Positions 18,544 through 27,656 of a stretch of DNA of 64,000 nucleotides are shown here, piece by piece. The DNA is from CAVVNC01 sp963750015 (GTDB lineage: Bacteria; Desulfobacterota; Syntrophorhabdia; Syntrophorhabdales; WCHB1-27), in NCBI GenBank assembly GCA_963750015.1, contig CAVVPU010000227.1:39377-103376 (forward strand). Reading direction: 5' to 3'. Made by a program: the position numbers and the translations under genes. The first letter of the stretch is position 1, and every line of letters starts with the position of its first letter. The notes below the pieces were generated by a model. That model had not been told where the DNA came from, ran no database searches, and saw nothing but the letters and a program-made list of their open reading frames with translations.

Positions 18544-19173
18544 ATGGAAATACGTGGACAGACAAATCGCGTGGAAGGTGACACAGGACCAACGATAATG
18601 CATGACCTTGAGTCCATGGGGGGCGAGATTCCCGTTGTGCCTGGGATAAACAAAGGTTCCGTGCAGTTTGACGTGAATAGCTATCTCAGGCACCTTGCCC
18701 GTGTCTTTTCCCCGTCACTGAAAGGAAGGGCCGGACTGCATCCGGCCCTCGGATCAGGAGTGATACTCGTCAGAGGAATCCCGGCGCAGATAATGACGGT
18801 TTTTGCCACCCTCATTACGTGCGCCAACCAGTTGGCTCCCGGTGGCAGCATGACCATCATCTCCACTCTCTTGCCACTTGACATCGGACTACCCTCGAAA
18901 AGGATGGGCAACGGCTGCGCTCTTCTTTCCTTCTGTCTGGCAGGCGCCAAGGGCGAGCGGATAGCCAATTTCCAAGACCTTGGGCGAAACGGACTTCTGC
19001 GGGCCCTTTTTAACGTAAAGACTATTGTGGAAAAGCATCATGGCTGTTTCAGGCTATCCGCCCGTGAAGCTAAAATCACTTTCAACATCTACCTCCCGGT
19101 TGTTCAGAGCGTCCCGCTGACCCATGGAATGAGCGCAACCGAGGCATTCCGCGGAAAGAAGGAGTGGATATGA
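18544..19173 (+). CDS. Degenerate histidine-kinase-like ATPase domain protein
   Basis: A 209-residue protein whose residues 45-185 follow the HATPase_c outline of two-component kinases: DVNSYLRHLARVFSPSLKG, then ITCANQLAPGGSMTIIST, then an ending AKITFNIYLPVV. The catalytic elements are lost. The N-box asparagine position is a threonine (ITCANQ), no DxGxG box is visible, and the second glycine box is reduced to RNGLLRALF. There is no phospho-acceptor domain. It probably cannot bind ATP normally and may act as a binding partner or decoy. GGAGGATCT precedes the ATG, and the next small gene overlaps its stop codon (ATGA). Confidence 0.6.
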   Translation: MEIRGQTNRVEGDTGPTIMHDLESMGGEIPVVPGINKGSVQFDVNSYLRHLARVFSPSLKGRAGLHPALGSGVILVRGIPAQIMTVFATLITCANQLAPGGSMTIISTLLPLDIGLPSKRMGNGCALLSFCLAGAKGERIANFQDLGRNGLLRALFNVKTIVEKHHGCFRLSAREAKITFNIYLPVVQSVPLTHGMSATEAFRGKKEWI

Positions 19174-19394
19174 ACGTTCCAATCATACAAGAGGGCATGA
19201 TCTCCCTCGTCTTCGACGAGGATGACGTGAGGAAAACGTGCAGGATGCTCAGGTGCAGTAAGCGCAGCGAGGACTGTATGATCCGGATGGCGAACCGAAG
19301 GATGCAGTGTGTGCCCTGTTACGCCGCGCTGAGGATCATGAACCGGCCATACAAAATAAGGGTGAGTAGATTCATGGCCGAGCAGCGCAACTGA
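19170..19394 (+). CDS. Small cysteine-rich protein
   Basis: A 74-residue protein with five cysteines arranged as a C-x4-C pair (CRMLRC), a single Cys and a C-x2-C pair (CVPC), suggesting metal binding. The start is the ATG at 19170, overlapping the upstream stop in ATGA, with AAGGAG five to six bases before it, so it is translationally coupled to the degenerate kinase gene. No known family is recognised. It may act with the upstream protein. Confidence 0.6.
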   Translation: MNVPIIQEGMISLVFDEDDVRKTCRMLRCSKRSEDCMIRMANRRMQCVPCYAALRIMNRPYKIRVSRFMAEQRN

Positions 19395-19445
19395 CGGGGG
19401 ACCAGCAAGATGTCCGTTATATTCGACGCTGAAGAGGAGGATATC

Positions 19446-19766
19446 ATGAAGCGGACGGTGATAGTTGTTTGTGCTTTGGCAATTGTGTCTTTTTTTGTTA
19501 CGAATGTGGTGGCGGCTGCGGAAATGAATAAAATGGAGACCGAAACAGGCAAAGTCATCGCAGTCGACCAGCACGGGACGGCAATGACCCTTTTGGCAAA
19601 GGTGGGTAAAGAAGTGATGGACGTGGGGGTAATCGTGGACGGGAATACCGTGGTCAAGGCCAACGGAAAGCCGGCAACCCTCAGGGATATAGCTGTGGGT
19701 GACGTGGTCACGGTCCGCTACCTGAAATCGGACGACCTTTATGCCAAAGAGATCGTAAAGAGGTAG
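19446..19766 (+). CDS. Secreted small protein with DUF5666-like OB fold
   Basis: A 106-residue protein. A signal peptide (MKRTVIVVCALAIVSFF, cleaved near VVAAAE) is followed by a compact beta domain with ETGKVIAVDQHGTAMTLL, VDGNTVVKANGKPATLRDI and a DVVTVRYLKSDD end, matching the many small periplasmic OB-like proteins related to DUF5666. GAGGAGG lies just upstream of the ATG at 19446; the earlier ATG at 19410 lacks a site and would hide the signal peptide. The function is unknown. Confidence 0.75.
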   Translation: MKRTVIVVCALAIVSFFVTNVVAAAEMNKMETETGKVIAVDQHGTAMTLLAKVGKEVMDVGVIVDGNTVVKANGKPATLRDIAVGDVVTVRYLKSDDLYAKEIVKR

Positions 19767-19921
19767 GGATCACGGGCCTCGGTGCGTTGTTATTGGGTGA
19801 ATTTATGGAGGCCCTCGTGAGGGCGGATAGTCGCTTCCCCTAAAGAGGAGCTCCACCCGGGGCCCGATTCTACGGCATTCGTCCGCCGTGAAAGCGGAAC
19901 CATTGGCGGCGAAAGGACGAT

Positions 19922-21205
19922 ATGAGAAGACTCACATGCTTTGTTCTCTTTGCTGCCCTCATCTTGTTTTCCGCTCACGCCGAGGCCAAGGCCTATCTCG
20001 ACGTGTACGGGCAGCCCTACAAAAAGTTCGTCATCGCGGTGCCGCCATTCGTCGGTGAGGCGAAAACAGGCCCAGGAGCGAGCGATCTTCTCTCCCGGGA
20101 CCTCGACATGTCCGGCTTCTTCACAGTTGCGCCCCGTTCGCTCATGGATAGCAACCTCGTCAGCGTAGGGCTCGACAAGAGTAACATCAAGTTCGACCAG
20201 TGGCAGTCCCTGGGCGTGGAACTTTTGTGCACGGCGCACGTCGAAGGGGACGAGAACAGCTTTACTTTGGAGGCGTACCTTTACGACACGAGGGATGCCT
20301 CGCTCCTCCTTGCGAAGAGATACCGGGCACCGAGACCTGACTGGAGAAGGGTCGTCCACAGACTCGCCGACGAGATCCTTCTGGCCATGACCGGAGAGAA
20401 AGGCATCATGAGTTCCAGGATCCTCTTCGTCGCCGGCGAAGGCCGGCGCAGAGACATCTACGTGTCCGACCTCGACGGCCAGGGTATCAGGCGGCTCACG
20501 AACCAAAACCAAATCATCGTTTCACCCTCGGTTTCGCCAGACGGGAGATACATGGCCTTCACGTCCTATCGGGAGGGGGCGCCCAACCTTTACGTGGTCG
20601 ACCTGGAGACAAACGAGACGGTCTACGCGGACCGGCGGGAAGGAATGAAGGTGGGGTCCAGTTGGATGGACGCAAAGACAATCGTCTACGTCCATGTTCT
20701 CGGAAGGGTCTCGACAATCTGTGCGGCGAACGTCGAGACGAAACAGCGGAAGGACCTCCTGAAAAAGGAGGGTATCCTGAGTTCGCCGACTTTCAGCCCT
20801 GACGGCAGCACAATGGTTTTTGTCTCCGACATGCACGGCGGAGCGAACATTTACAAGATGAATATGGCAACGGGTGATATAACGCGCCTCACGTACACCG
20901 GCAGCTACAATACCTCACCGGCCTTCTCGCCCAAGGGCGATCTCATCGCCTTCGTCTCGAAAACGGAAGGTGCCCTGGAGATATGCGTCATGAGATCAGA
21001 TGGCTCGGATGCCAGGGTAGTGAGCGACGGCGGCATCAACGACTCGCCTCGGTTTTCACCGAGCGGAAGATATATACTTTATTCGTCCCAGAAAGGGAAG
21101 AAGACCTCTATCCATCTGATGTGGAATGACGGGGAGAACAAGAGGGAGCTCAAGTTCACGGGGACCGAGGAGACACAGCCGAAATTCATGCCGGAAGGGG
21201 AATAG
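19922..21205 (+). CDS. tolB: TolB-type periplasmic beta-propeller protein
   Basis: A 427-residue protein with a signal peptide (cleaved near AEAKA, residue 23), a TolB N-terminal domain (KKFVIAVPPF, DLDMSGFFTV) and five to six propeller blades with the repeated SPSVSPDGRYMAFTS motif, later FSPDGSTMVF, FSPKGDLIAF and FSPSGRYILY. TolB links the Tol complex to Pal and the outer membrane and aids envelope constriction and integrity. The Pal proteins are encoded at 27.7 and 30.1 kb, but TolQRA is not in the window. The length matches the family. Confidence 0.93.
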   Translation: MRRLTCFVLFAALILFSAHAEAKAYLDVYGQPYKKFVIAVPPFVGEAKTGPGASDLLSRDLDMSGFFTVAPRSLMDSNLVSVGLDKSNIKFDQWQSLGVELLCTAHVEGDENSFTLEAYLYDTRDASLLLAKRYRAPRPDWRRVVHRLADEILLAMTGEKGIMSSRILFVAGEGRRRDIYVSDLDGQGIRRLTNQNQIIVSPSVSPDGRYMAFTSYREGAPNLYVVDLETNETVYADRREGMKVGSSWMDAKTIVYVHVLGRVSTICAANVETKQRKDLLKKEGILSSPTFSPDGSTMVFVSDMHGGANIYKMNMATGDITRLTYTGSYNTSPAFSPKGDLIAFVSKTEGALEICVMRSDGSDARVVSDGGINDSPRFSPSGRYILYSSQKGKKTSIHLMWNDGENKRELKFTGTEETQPKFMPEGE

Positions 21206-21341
21206 GAAGAAGTGGACTCTTTTGCCGTTGGCTCCGCGGCATCTTCGGACAGGTAGACGGACGAGTGAGCCAGGTGCCTTCGTTTCATCCGTTATCCCGT
21301 GCTCGCCCGGATAATCGATCCCGAACGAACAGGAGACGTGT

Positions 21342-21860
21342 ATGAAGTACCCTACATCAGGTCTGCTCGTACTTCTATCCTTAGCCCTGGCATTCATTCC
21401 TTGCTGTAAAGGGAAGAGTGCGGAAGGACCGAACAAGGTGATTAAGAACCTCGCACGGCCGAAGGTTGAGGAAAAGGGAGACAAGTTTGTCGTGACGATC
21501 GACGATCTCAAGGTGAGCATGATACTTGACCCTGTTACCAAGGAGATAGTGGAGACACCTACGCTGAAGGGCATCTTCAGGATCGACAATATATCAAAAG
21601 ATCTTCTTTGGATTCAAAGTGTGACGATCGAATATATGGACCGGGCAGGAAAGCCGATCGCCTTTCAGTCAGGGGAAAAAGTTGCGAATTCGTCCCTCAT
21701 GCTTTCTTCACTGAAACCAGGGGACTCCTCCGAGGCCCCTCTCGATGTCAGCTTTCCCCGGGCAGCAGTGAAGACGCTTGATAAGTTAAGAGTCAACGTG
21801 GACTACGTTCCTTACCCTTTGAAACGGAAGACGCTGATACTGTCCGAGAAGATGTGGTGA
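21342..21860 (+). CDS. Exported hypothetical protein, possible lipoprotein
   Basis: A 172-residue protein with a signal peptide MKYPTSGLLVLLSLALAF followed by IPCCKGK, a poor lipobox. The mature part looks all-beta: a VVTIDDLKVSMILDP strand region, then a FRIDNISKDLLWIQSVTIEYMD stretch similar to intracellular/periplasmic FxLYD-type or DUF-like beta sandwiches. It stands between tolB and the histidine kinase on the same strand. The function is unknown. Confidence 0.65.
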   Translation: MKYPTSGLLVLLSLALAFIPCCKGKSAEGPNKVIKNLARPKVEEKGDKFVVTIDDLKVSMILDPVTKEIVETPTLKGIFRIDNISKDLLWIQSVTIEYMDRAGKPIAFQSGEKVANSSLMLSSLKPGDSSEAPLDVSFPRAAVKTLDKLRVNVDYVPYPLKRKTLILSEKMW

Positions 21861-22056
21861 AATTCAAAGATATTGACGGGGTAGGGGAAGAATGGCCCTT
21901 CTATCGACGGATCTCGATGGTATGGGCTTCATATTATTTAATCGGGCATTCCTCGGGTTCCAGACGGCCTCGAGTTTTTCAAGGTAAAACATGGCCCGTA
22001 CTTCATTTGGCCTCGCCGCCGGAGCTTGATATATTTCCCTGGTCGGTCGTGACATT

Positions 22057-23091
22057 ATGGTAGTCACCATACGGAAGAGAAGATTAGTCCTCGTCGCCGC
22101 GCTCGTCATACTCATCACTGCCCTTCACTACACAACCGGTCAAGGAAGGCTCTACTATCATCTCTTTTACCGGGATCTTTACTACCTGCCCTTGATCATG
22201 GCCGGCCTATGGTTCGGCCTTGGCGGTGCGTTCATTACATCGGCCTCTATCACGATCCTCTTTCTCCCGTTCATGCTCATGACATGGCAACACGTTCCAC
22301 TGCTCGATTTCGACAGGGTCCTTGAAATTGCGCTCCTGAACGTCGTAGCCATCACTCTCGGCATTATTTCGGATAGGGAGCGGGCAAGTCAAAAAGAGCT
22401 TTCCGAGACAAGGAACCTTGCGGCAATGGGGAAAGCGGTCGCCGGGGTGGCCCACGACATGAAGGCGCCGCTCACCGCTATAGGCGGTTTCACCCGCCTT
22501 GTTCATGGGCGCTTGTCGGATAACGATCCCAATCGGGAGAAACTGGAGATCATCATCAGCGAAACAAAGAGGCTCGAGACAATGACGAGGGAGATGCTCG
22601 ATTTTTCGCGGCCCCTCCGCCTCAAATTTTCGAGCTGCGACATGAGAGAGATCGTCAAATCTGTTATGTTCCTTGTCGAAGACGAGGCAAGGAACCGGGG
22701 CTTGAGCGTAGATATCGAATTTGATGAAGCCATGTCACGCCTGGAGTGCGACGAGGGGCGGATCAAGGAGGCCTTGCTCAATCTCCTTACCAACGCACTA
22801 CAGGTTTCGCCGGAAGGAACGCACGTGAGGATAAAGTCGTGGCAAGACCAGGTGTGCACCGTCGTGGATGTCATCGATCAGGGCCCGGGAATACCGGAAG
22901 AGAAACTGGACAGTATCTTTCTCCCCTTTTTTACTACCAGAAACGAGGGCACCGGTCTCGGGCTGGCGATAGTATGGAAGATCGTCCAGGCCCATGGAGG
23001 GAATGTCACGGCTTCGCTGAATCCTGACAAAGGGACTACCTTTAGAATGACCCTGCCCAGCATGGAGGCAGGACAGGCACAAGTTAGGTGA
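22057..23091 (+). CDS. Membrane sensor histidine kinase
   Basis: A 344-residue kinase. Residues 10-105 hold about four membrane helices (DUF4118/MASE-like sensor), with no periplasmic domain. The H-box is VAHDMKAPLTAIGG (His near residue 134), the N-box LLNLLTNALQVSPEG, and the G-boxes VIDQGPGIP and GTGLGLAIVWKIV, all intact. It autophosphorylates on His and signals to an unlinked response regulator; none is adjacent. The start is the ATG at 22057. Confidence 0.9.
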   Translation: MVVTIRKRRLVLVAALVILITALHYTTGQGRLYYHLFYRDLYYLPLIMAGLWFGLGGAFITSASITILFLPFMLMTWQHVPLLDFDRVLEIALLNVVAITLGIISDRERASQKELSETRNLAAMGKAVAGVAHDMKAPLTAIGGFTRLVHGRLSDNDPNREKLEIIISETKRLETMTREMLDFSRPLRLKFSSCDMREIVKSVMFLVEDEARNRGLSVDIEFDEAMSRLECDEGRIKEALLNLLTNALQVSPEGTHVRIKSWQDQVCTVVDVIDQGPGIPEEKLDSIFLPFFTTRNEGTGLGLAIVWKIVQAHGGNVTASLNPDKGTTFRMTLPSMEAGQAQVR

Positions 23092-23199
23092 CACCCGAGT
23101 ATCAAATCCGGAGACTTTCAAGGAAAAGAGTTCTCGGGCCGAGTGTCTTGGCTCGAGACCCGATAAGCGCAAGACGATAGCATGTCTCGAGGAGGAACA

Positions 23200-23808
23200 A
23201 TGAAGCTGAAGAATTGCCTCAGTCTGCTCCGTATTTCAGTCCTGGCTGTTACGGCATGCCTTTTGATCGGCTGCGCCGCCGTCGAGAAACGAGCCGATCT
23301 CACGTATCAGCGGGCCACAGACGTTCGTGGCGGGTCGGGAGAGATCTACTTGGCAAAGCCTGTGATCGACGTACAGCTCGGCAGGATGCCTGGACGGACC
23401 GTCCTGGGTTCGGTGGGGAACACCGGCACCCAGATCGTAACCACGGATGATATCTCCGACTGGATAATGGGCGCGCTGAGCGACGAGCTCTATCATGCGG
23501 GCTACGAGATCAGGACAGTACCCACCCTTCCCGTCGATACCTCAAGAGGTGTCTTGGTTTGGGTGAAGGGGCTTTCCGCAGAGCAGGAGGACAAAGGATT
23601 CATCCTGACGACCTCGACCGGGATGGAGCTGTCGGCTGAGATATGGAAAGACGGTCGTATCTCGAAAACACTTACGGTGAAAGTCAGCAGCCAGGATGAG
23701 GGCATGGACCGTACCGGCGAGCCCGTCACAAGTTCTCTGCAAAAGACGCTTCAGTCGGCAATGGTTCAACTCTTACCCGGGATAGTCGATGTTTTGTCAG
23801 GGGGTTAG
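23200..23808 (+). CDS. Outer-membrane-type lipoprotein, YajG-like
   Basis: A 202-residue lipoprotein. The start is the ATG at 23200 with GAGGAGG just upstream; six codons upstream another start is less likely. The signal ends in a clean lipobox LLIGC (Cys near residue 25). The mature part resembles the uncharacterised YajG/DUF-type lipoproteins: DISDWIMGALSDELYHAGY, then a late ELSAEIWKDGRISKTLTV. The role is unknown; such proteins often assist envelope assembly. Confidence 0.72.
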   Translation: MKLKNCLSLLRISVLAVTACLLIGCAAVEKRADLTYQRATDVRGGSGEIYLAKPVIDVQLGRMPGRTVLGSVGNTGTQIVTTDDISDWIMGALSDELYHAGYEIRTVPTLPVDTSRGVLVWVKGLSAEQEDKGFILTTSTGMELSAEIWKDGRISKTLTVKVSSQDEGMDRTGEPVTSSLQKTLQSAMVQLLPGIVDVLSGG

Positions 23809-23850
23809 CTGCACATGATCCAACCGGTAGGGGGTGATTTCCGGCAAAGC

Positions 23851-24216
23851 CTAGTATATCGAGCGTATCCGGCCGGTCCTCTTGTCGATAATCACCTTGT
23901 CGATGACCGAACCGTCGGAGTTGAGCATATCCGCCTCAAAATAGAGGTCTTTCTCCTCGATCCTGCCGCAGTGCAGGCGCCGGCCGCAGGCCATACAGTA
24001 GTTTTCGACCAGTTGCCTTGCTTCCTTGGCCGTCTTGACCGGTTTCGGCGCTCCGTAGGGACGCGACCCCGGCCCCGGGCAGAGCTGGCCGTAAGGCATG
24101 CCCCGGAACATCATTCCGTGGCCGGACATCATTCCGCCACCAGCCTGCTGGGCTCGGGATATCAAGGGAGCCGTCAGCGTCGCAAGCAGGAGGACAACGA
24201 ACAGGATAACCCTCAT
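23851..24216 (-). CDS. Small secreted protein, companion of Spy/CpxP-like proteins
   Basis: A 121-residue protein with a signal peptide (MRVILFVVLLLATLTAPLIS, cleavage near SRAQQ), a Gly/Met-rich segment (GGGMMSGHGMMF) and a C-terminal domain with ENYCMACGRRLHCGRIEEK and DKVIIDKRTGRIRSIY. This C-terminal domain recurs beside CpxP/ZraP-type proteins. Met/His/Cys residues suggest metal binding. The start is ATG 24216 (GAGGGGCGG upstream) rather than the frame's first ATG. It lies 56 bases after the Spy-like gene. Confidence 0.7.
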   Translation of the reverse strand: MRVILFVVLLLATLTAPLISRAQQAGGGMMSGHGMMFRGMPYGQLCPGPGSRPYGAPKPVKTAKEARQLVENYCMACGRRLHCGRIEEKDLYFEADMLNSDGSVIDKVIIDKRTGRIRSIY

Positions 24217-24230
24217 TACCGCCCCTCGTC

Positions 24231-24264
24231 CGGGAGCGGATCCGTATTTGCGGACCCGCTCCCG
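24231..24264 (-). terminator. Long hairpin between the Spy-like gene and its companion
   Basis: CGGGAGCGG (24231-24239) pairs with CCGCTCCCG (24256-24264), with a further inner TCCG/CGGA pairing and a TATTTG loop. No T-run follows on the minus strand, so it may be an attenuator or mRNA-stabilising element that adjusts the two-gene ratio, not a full stop. Confidence 0.5.
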
Positions 24265-24272
24265 AATTGATT

Positions 24273-24701
24273 TTACCACATCGGACAGTAGCCGCGTCCG
24301 TAGCCGCCGTTGCCATAGGTGCGACCCATCATCCAATCACCATGTCCCGAGCCTCCCGGGCCCATCATGCCGTACCCCATACCGGTTCCGTAGCGCCCCT
24401 CCGGAAGCCCATTTTTTTCCGCCGCAGTCTGTATCTTGGCCCCCAGACCTTCGATATCATTCCGCAGCTTGGTTACTTTGGCCTGGTCAGGGTTCTCCTT
24501 GGTGTACTCATTCCGCAACTCGAGGGATTTGTCTTGGAGTTCGTCCCGCAGGGGAAGTGTCTCTTTCTGGAACTGTCTGAGGGCGTTCACATCCACTTGC
24601 TGGCCACCACCGGGGCCGGAGCCCTGCCAGGCACCATAGGCGACCGTGCCTAACAAGAAAGCCGCTACCGCTACCATTACTCCTATCGACAACCTTTTCA
24701 T
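24273..24701 (-). CDS. Spy/CpxP/ZraP-like periplasmic stress protein
   Basis: A 142-residue protein. The signal peptide (MKRLSIGVMVAVAAFLLG, cleaved after AYGA) is followed by a helical LTXXQ-like core (DVNALRQFQKETLPLRDELQDK, shown as two parts either side of the turn at Pro) and a Gly/Met/His/Tyr-rich tail. Such proteins bind unfolded proteins or metal in the periplasm and feed back on envelope-stress two-component systems. The adjacent downstream kinase/regulator pair on the same strand upstream at 24.8-26.8 kb fits that picture. Confidence 0.78.
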   Translation of the reverse strand: MKRLSIGVMVAVAAFLLGTVAYGAWQGSGPGGGQQVDVNALRQFQKETLPLRDELQDKSLELRNEYTKENPDQAKVTKLRNDIEGLGAKIQTAAEKNGLPEGRYGTGMGYGMMGPGGSGHGDWMMGRTYGNGGYGRGYCPMW

Positions 24702-24766
24702 CCTTCTACCTCCTTCACAGATTTCCTATAATTATAGGTGATGAATGTGAAGAGGTAGCGAAGGGA

Positions 24767-26134
24767 TTACGAAGAATTGTGAACGACACTCTCGGGAAAA
24801 TGCAGGGAGAATGTCGAGCCCGCGCCCGGCGCGCTCTTCACCTCTATGCTGCCCCCTTGCGCCTGCATAAGTTCCTTCACGATGGTGAGACCGATACCGA
24901 GGCCGCCTTCGGGGCCGTGATAGAATCTTTCGAAAATGAACGGGAGATCCTCCTGCTTGATGCCGGAACCGTTATCCTCAACGACGATCTTCACTTCTCC
25001 AGGGAGGCGATCTACGATAATCGATACGCGACCGCCCTTTTCCGTGGCCCTCAGTGCATTGCCGAGAAGATTCACCATGACCTGGCTCATCCGCTCAGGA
25101 TCCGCCATCAGTTCCGGATCGTTTTCACAGAAGAGGTCCAATGCCACCCCCTTCTCCAGAAAGAGCGGCCTGAACCGATCGACGATGTTCCCGAGGAACG
25201 GCTTTACGAGAAGGGATTGCAAATTAATGGAAAGGGTACTCGCCTCCGCCTGGTTAAGCTCTTCGATCCCCTCGACCATGTTTTTCAAACGGCCGGTCTC
25301 TTCGTGCAACGACTGGAGGTGCTTCTCATCGACCGAAACCATGCCGTCCATCATCGCTTCCAACTCACCCCTGATCACCGCGAGGGGAGTCCTTAACTCA
25401 TGGGCGACGTCGGCAATGAGCCTTCGTCTCAATGACTCCTGGGTCTCAAGGGCGTTCGCCATCGTGTTGAATGTCCTCGACAAATCGCCCACCTCGTCCA
25501 AGGTAGGGGCTTCGACTCGCGTGGTGAGGTTGCCCCGCCCGATGGCGGAAGCTGCCCGTGCCAGTTCTTTGATGGGTCGGGTAAGGCGCCGCGAGAAAAG
25601 GATGCTGCCGAGTATGGCAACAACTCCCACGATCGCTATAGACAGCAGAAGGAAACGATCGGCCCTGTACAGAAAGAGTTCCTCCTTCGCCGCCCGCAAT
25701 TCTCTGACCTCGAGTGTCCCGATCCTGCTGCCCGAGAGGAAAAGCGGATAGGGTACAAATGTGCCTATCTCCGTCGCCGCCCTGTACTCGGAAAGTGCCT
25801 CGACCCTCCTCTTGAGAGAGGGAGAAGCGTTGCGGACGGCTTTGTCGGTATCGACGATCATCTTCCCATCAGGGCCGAGGAGTCTTATCTCGAAGCCCAG
25901 CGTGAGTGCCCACAATGCATCTTGCGCCTGGACATCCGGTCTCCAGCCTTGATCACGTTCGTAAGCTCCTTCGAGCGCAGCGGTGATCCAGTAGATCCTG
26001 TCCTCGGCGTCACCTTCCAAAAAGGCCTTGAAATCTCCCAACATCAACCCTCTCAGGATAATGGTGCCTGAAAGGGCAACGGCAGCGATTCCGAGGAGAA
26101 GGAGGAGGAACTTGCGTCGGAGACTTCTAAACAT
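24767..26134 (-). CDS. HAMP-domain sensor histidine kinase (envelope-stress type)
   Basis: A 455-residue kinase. Two membrane helices (about residues 8-28 and 160-180) bracket a periplasmic sensor region; a HAMP domain (RRLTRPIKELARAASAIG) follows, then the H-box ADVAHELRTPLAVIRGE, N-box MVNLLGNALRATEKGG and G-boxes VVEDNGSGI and GGLGIGLTIV. The ATG at 26134 overlaps the regulator stop by eight bases, showing translational coupling, so the much longer upstream frame is not used. With the OmpR-type regulator it forms a CpxAR/BaeSR-like system next to a Spy-like target gene. Confidence 0.92.
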   Translation of the reverse strand: MFRSLRRKFLLLLLGIAAVALSGTIILRGLMLGDFKAFLEGDAEDRIYWITAALEGAYERDQGWRPDVQAQDALWALTLGFEIRLLGPDGKMIVDTDKAVRNASPSLKRRVEALSEYRAATEIGTFVPYPLFLSGSRIGTLEVRELRAAKEELFLYRADRFLLLSIAIVGVVAILGSILFSRRLTRPIKELARAASAIGRGNLTTRVEAPTLDEVGDLSRTFNTMANALETQESLRRRLIADVAHELRTPLAVIRGELEAMMDGMVSVDEKHLQSLHEETGRLKNMVEGIEELNQAEASTLSINLQSLLVKPFLGNIVDRFRPLFLEKGVALDLFCENDPELMADPERMSQVMVNLLGNALRATEKGGRVSIIVDRLPGEVKIVVEDNGSGIKQEDLPFIFERFYHGPEGGLGIGLTIVKELMQAQGGSIEVKSAPGAGSTFSLHFPESVVHNSS

Positions 26135-26828
26135 CTTTGCTCGCAGAGAACCGGTAGCCGACACCGTAGATCGTCTGGATAAATGCAGGCTTTTGAGGGT
26201 CATCGTCCAGCTTGCGCCGGATATTCTTGATGTGGGCGTCGACGCTTCTTTCATAACCTTCGAACTGGTAACCGAGAGCCTTCTCCACCAGCTCGCTTCT
26301 CGTGAAGACCCTCTGAAAGGCGCTCGCGAGAGCAAAAAGGACCTTGAATTCGGTGGGCGTAAAACCAATTTCCAGGCCCCGCAGCCTGACCTTGTAGCTC
26401 CCTCCATCAATAATGAGAACGCCTCCGTTAAAGCTGAGAGGCTCCGATCCTCCCAGATTCTTCCTTTCCGACCTTTTCAGGACTGCCTTCGCCCGGAAGA
26501 CGAGCTCTCTTGGGCTGAAAGGCTTTACTACGTAGTCGTCTGCACCGAGGGCGAAACCTGCCACCCTTTCTTCTTCCGATGCCTTCGCGGTGAGCATGAT
26601 GACAGGCATATCACCGATTTCCTTCAGCTTAAGACAGACTTCCTCTCCACTCATGTCGGGGAGCATCAGGTCCAGGATCACGAGGAGGGGCTTCTCTTCG
26701 AGGGCCGCGGCCAGGGCATTTCCTCCCCGTTCGACATGCCTCACCCTGAATCCGGCTCCTTCCAGGTAGACCCGAACGATATGGGCTATCTTCGGGTCGT
26801 CCTCTACGACAAGTATGGGGTACAGCAT
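26127..26828 (-). CDS. OmpR-family response regulator
   Basis: A 233-residue regulator with receiver domain (LVVEDDPKI acidic pair, LVILDLMLPDMSG phospho-Asp, MLTAKASEE, Lys in DDYVVKPFSPREL) and a winged-helix DNA-binding domain (FTPTEFKVLFALA, RSVDAHIKNIRRKL, TIYGVGYRF). The ATG at 26828 is preferred to a TTG two codons upstream; neither has a strong ribosome site. It precedes and overlaps its cognate kinase gene. Confidence 0.93.
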   Translation of the reverse strand: MLYPILVVEDDPKIAHIVRVYLEGAGFRVRHVERGGNALAAALEEKPLLVILDLMLPDMSGEEVCLKLKEIGDMPVIMLTAKASEEERVAGFALGADDYVVKPFSPRELVFRAKAVLKRSERKNLGGSEPLSFNGGVLIIDGGSYKVRLRGLEIGFTPTEFKVLFALASAFQRVFTRSELVEKALGYQFEGYERSVDAHIKNIRRKLDDDPQKPAFIQTIYGVGYRFSASKDV

Positions 26829-27150
26829 ACACAAGTCTATAACTTTATCCCCGGAGCGACAAGGTCACGGAAGACTGTTTGAAGTCCGACCGGGACTTCC
26901 GCCAGGGCGAACCCCGCGGCTCCTGTCGGGGCGCAATATTGCTTCTCAACGAGCATGAGCGCATCCAGTCGGAAGAATCGTGGCCTGCGGCCTGTGACCC
27001 TTGCTGTCAGAGGGTAAAAACATGCTTCGAATTAAAACGAAAAACTTTTTTATTGACAATCAACCAGGAATAGTAATCTTATATTTGCTATAACGATGTT
27101 TTGTATACATACGTTATGTGTACAGAGTATACGAAAGGCCAAGGAGACAG
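26829..27150. promoter_or_regulatory. Divergent promoter region with MarR-type operator
   Basis: AT-rich from 27030. TTGACA at 27053-27058 is a good -35 for the rightward MarR gene, but no -10 has ideal spacing (TAATCT at 15, TATATT at 21). Between 27099 and 27130 TTTTGTATACATACG faces GTGTACAGAGTATAC as an imperfect dyad, a likely autoregulatory MarR site. Confidence 0.5.
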
Positions 27151-27588
27151 ATGCCTAAGACCGAACGAGATCTTCAGATTTCCAAAACCGTACAATCTCT
27201 CCGCCGAATCTTCAAGGCAATGCAATACATTGCGAATACACCGAGCGACTTTGGAGTAACTGGTCTTCAACTGTGGGCGCTCAGGACGATCTCCCAGCAT
27301 GGGGATGTGTCTCTCGGCGATCTCGGCAAAAAGATGTGCTTGGTCCCCAGTGGCGTCACCGGGGTCGTTGACCGGCTGGAAGCCAAGGGCTATGTGTCCC
27401 GAGACAGGGGGCCGGGAGACCGAAGGATTGTCAAAGTATACTTGACCGCCGCCGGGAAAGAATTGGTCCTGAAAGGGCCAAGTCCCATGCACGAAAAAGT
27501 GATATACGCCCTGCGAAGCCTGGAAAGTGAAGAGCTCCACGCTATTTATCGGTCTGCAGCGAAGCTTGCGAAAATTCTGGAGGCATAA
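27151..27588 (+). CDS. MarR-family transcriptional regulator (copy 1)
   Basis: A 145-residue winged-helix regulator: helix FGVTGLQLWALRTISQHG, recognition part LGDLGKKMCLVPSGVTGVVDRLEAKG, and wing SRDRGPGDRRIVKVYLTAAG. The start is ATG 27151 because AAGGAGA lies five bases upstream; the frame's first ATG at 27118 lies within the operator-like dyad. It is clearly paralogous to the MarR gene at 30704-31183. It is followed 68 bases later by pal, and both MarR genes neighbour a pal gene. Confidence 0.9.
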   Translation: MPKTERDLQISKTVQSLRRIFKAMQYIANTPSDFGVTGLQLWALRTISQHGDVSLGDLGKKMCLVPSGVTGVVDRLEAKGYVSRDRGPGDRRIVKVYLTAAGKELVLKGPSPMHEKVIYALRSLESEELHAIYRSAAKLAKILEA

Positions 27589-27656
27589 GAGACGGGTCAG
27601 CTATGACCTTTCGAAAGAACCAAAGGACATCATCAAAATATTGAATAGGAGGAAGG

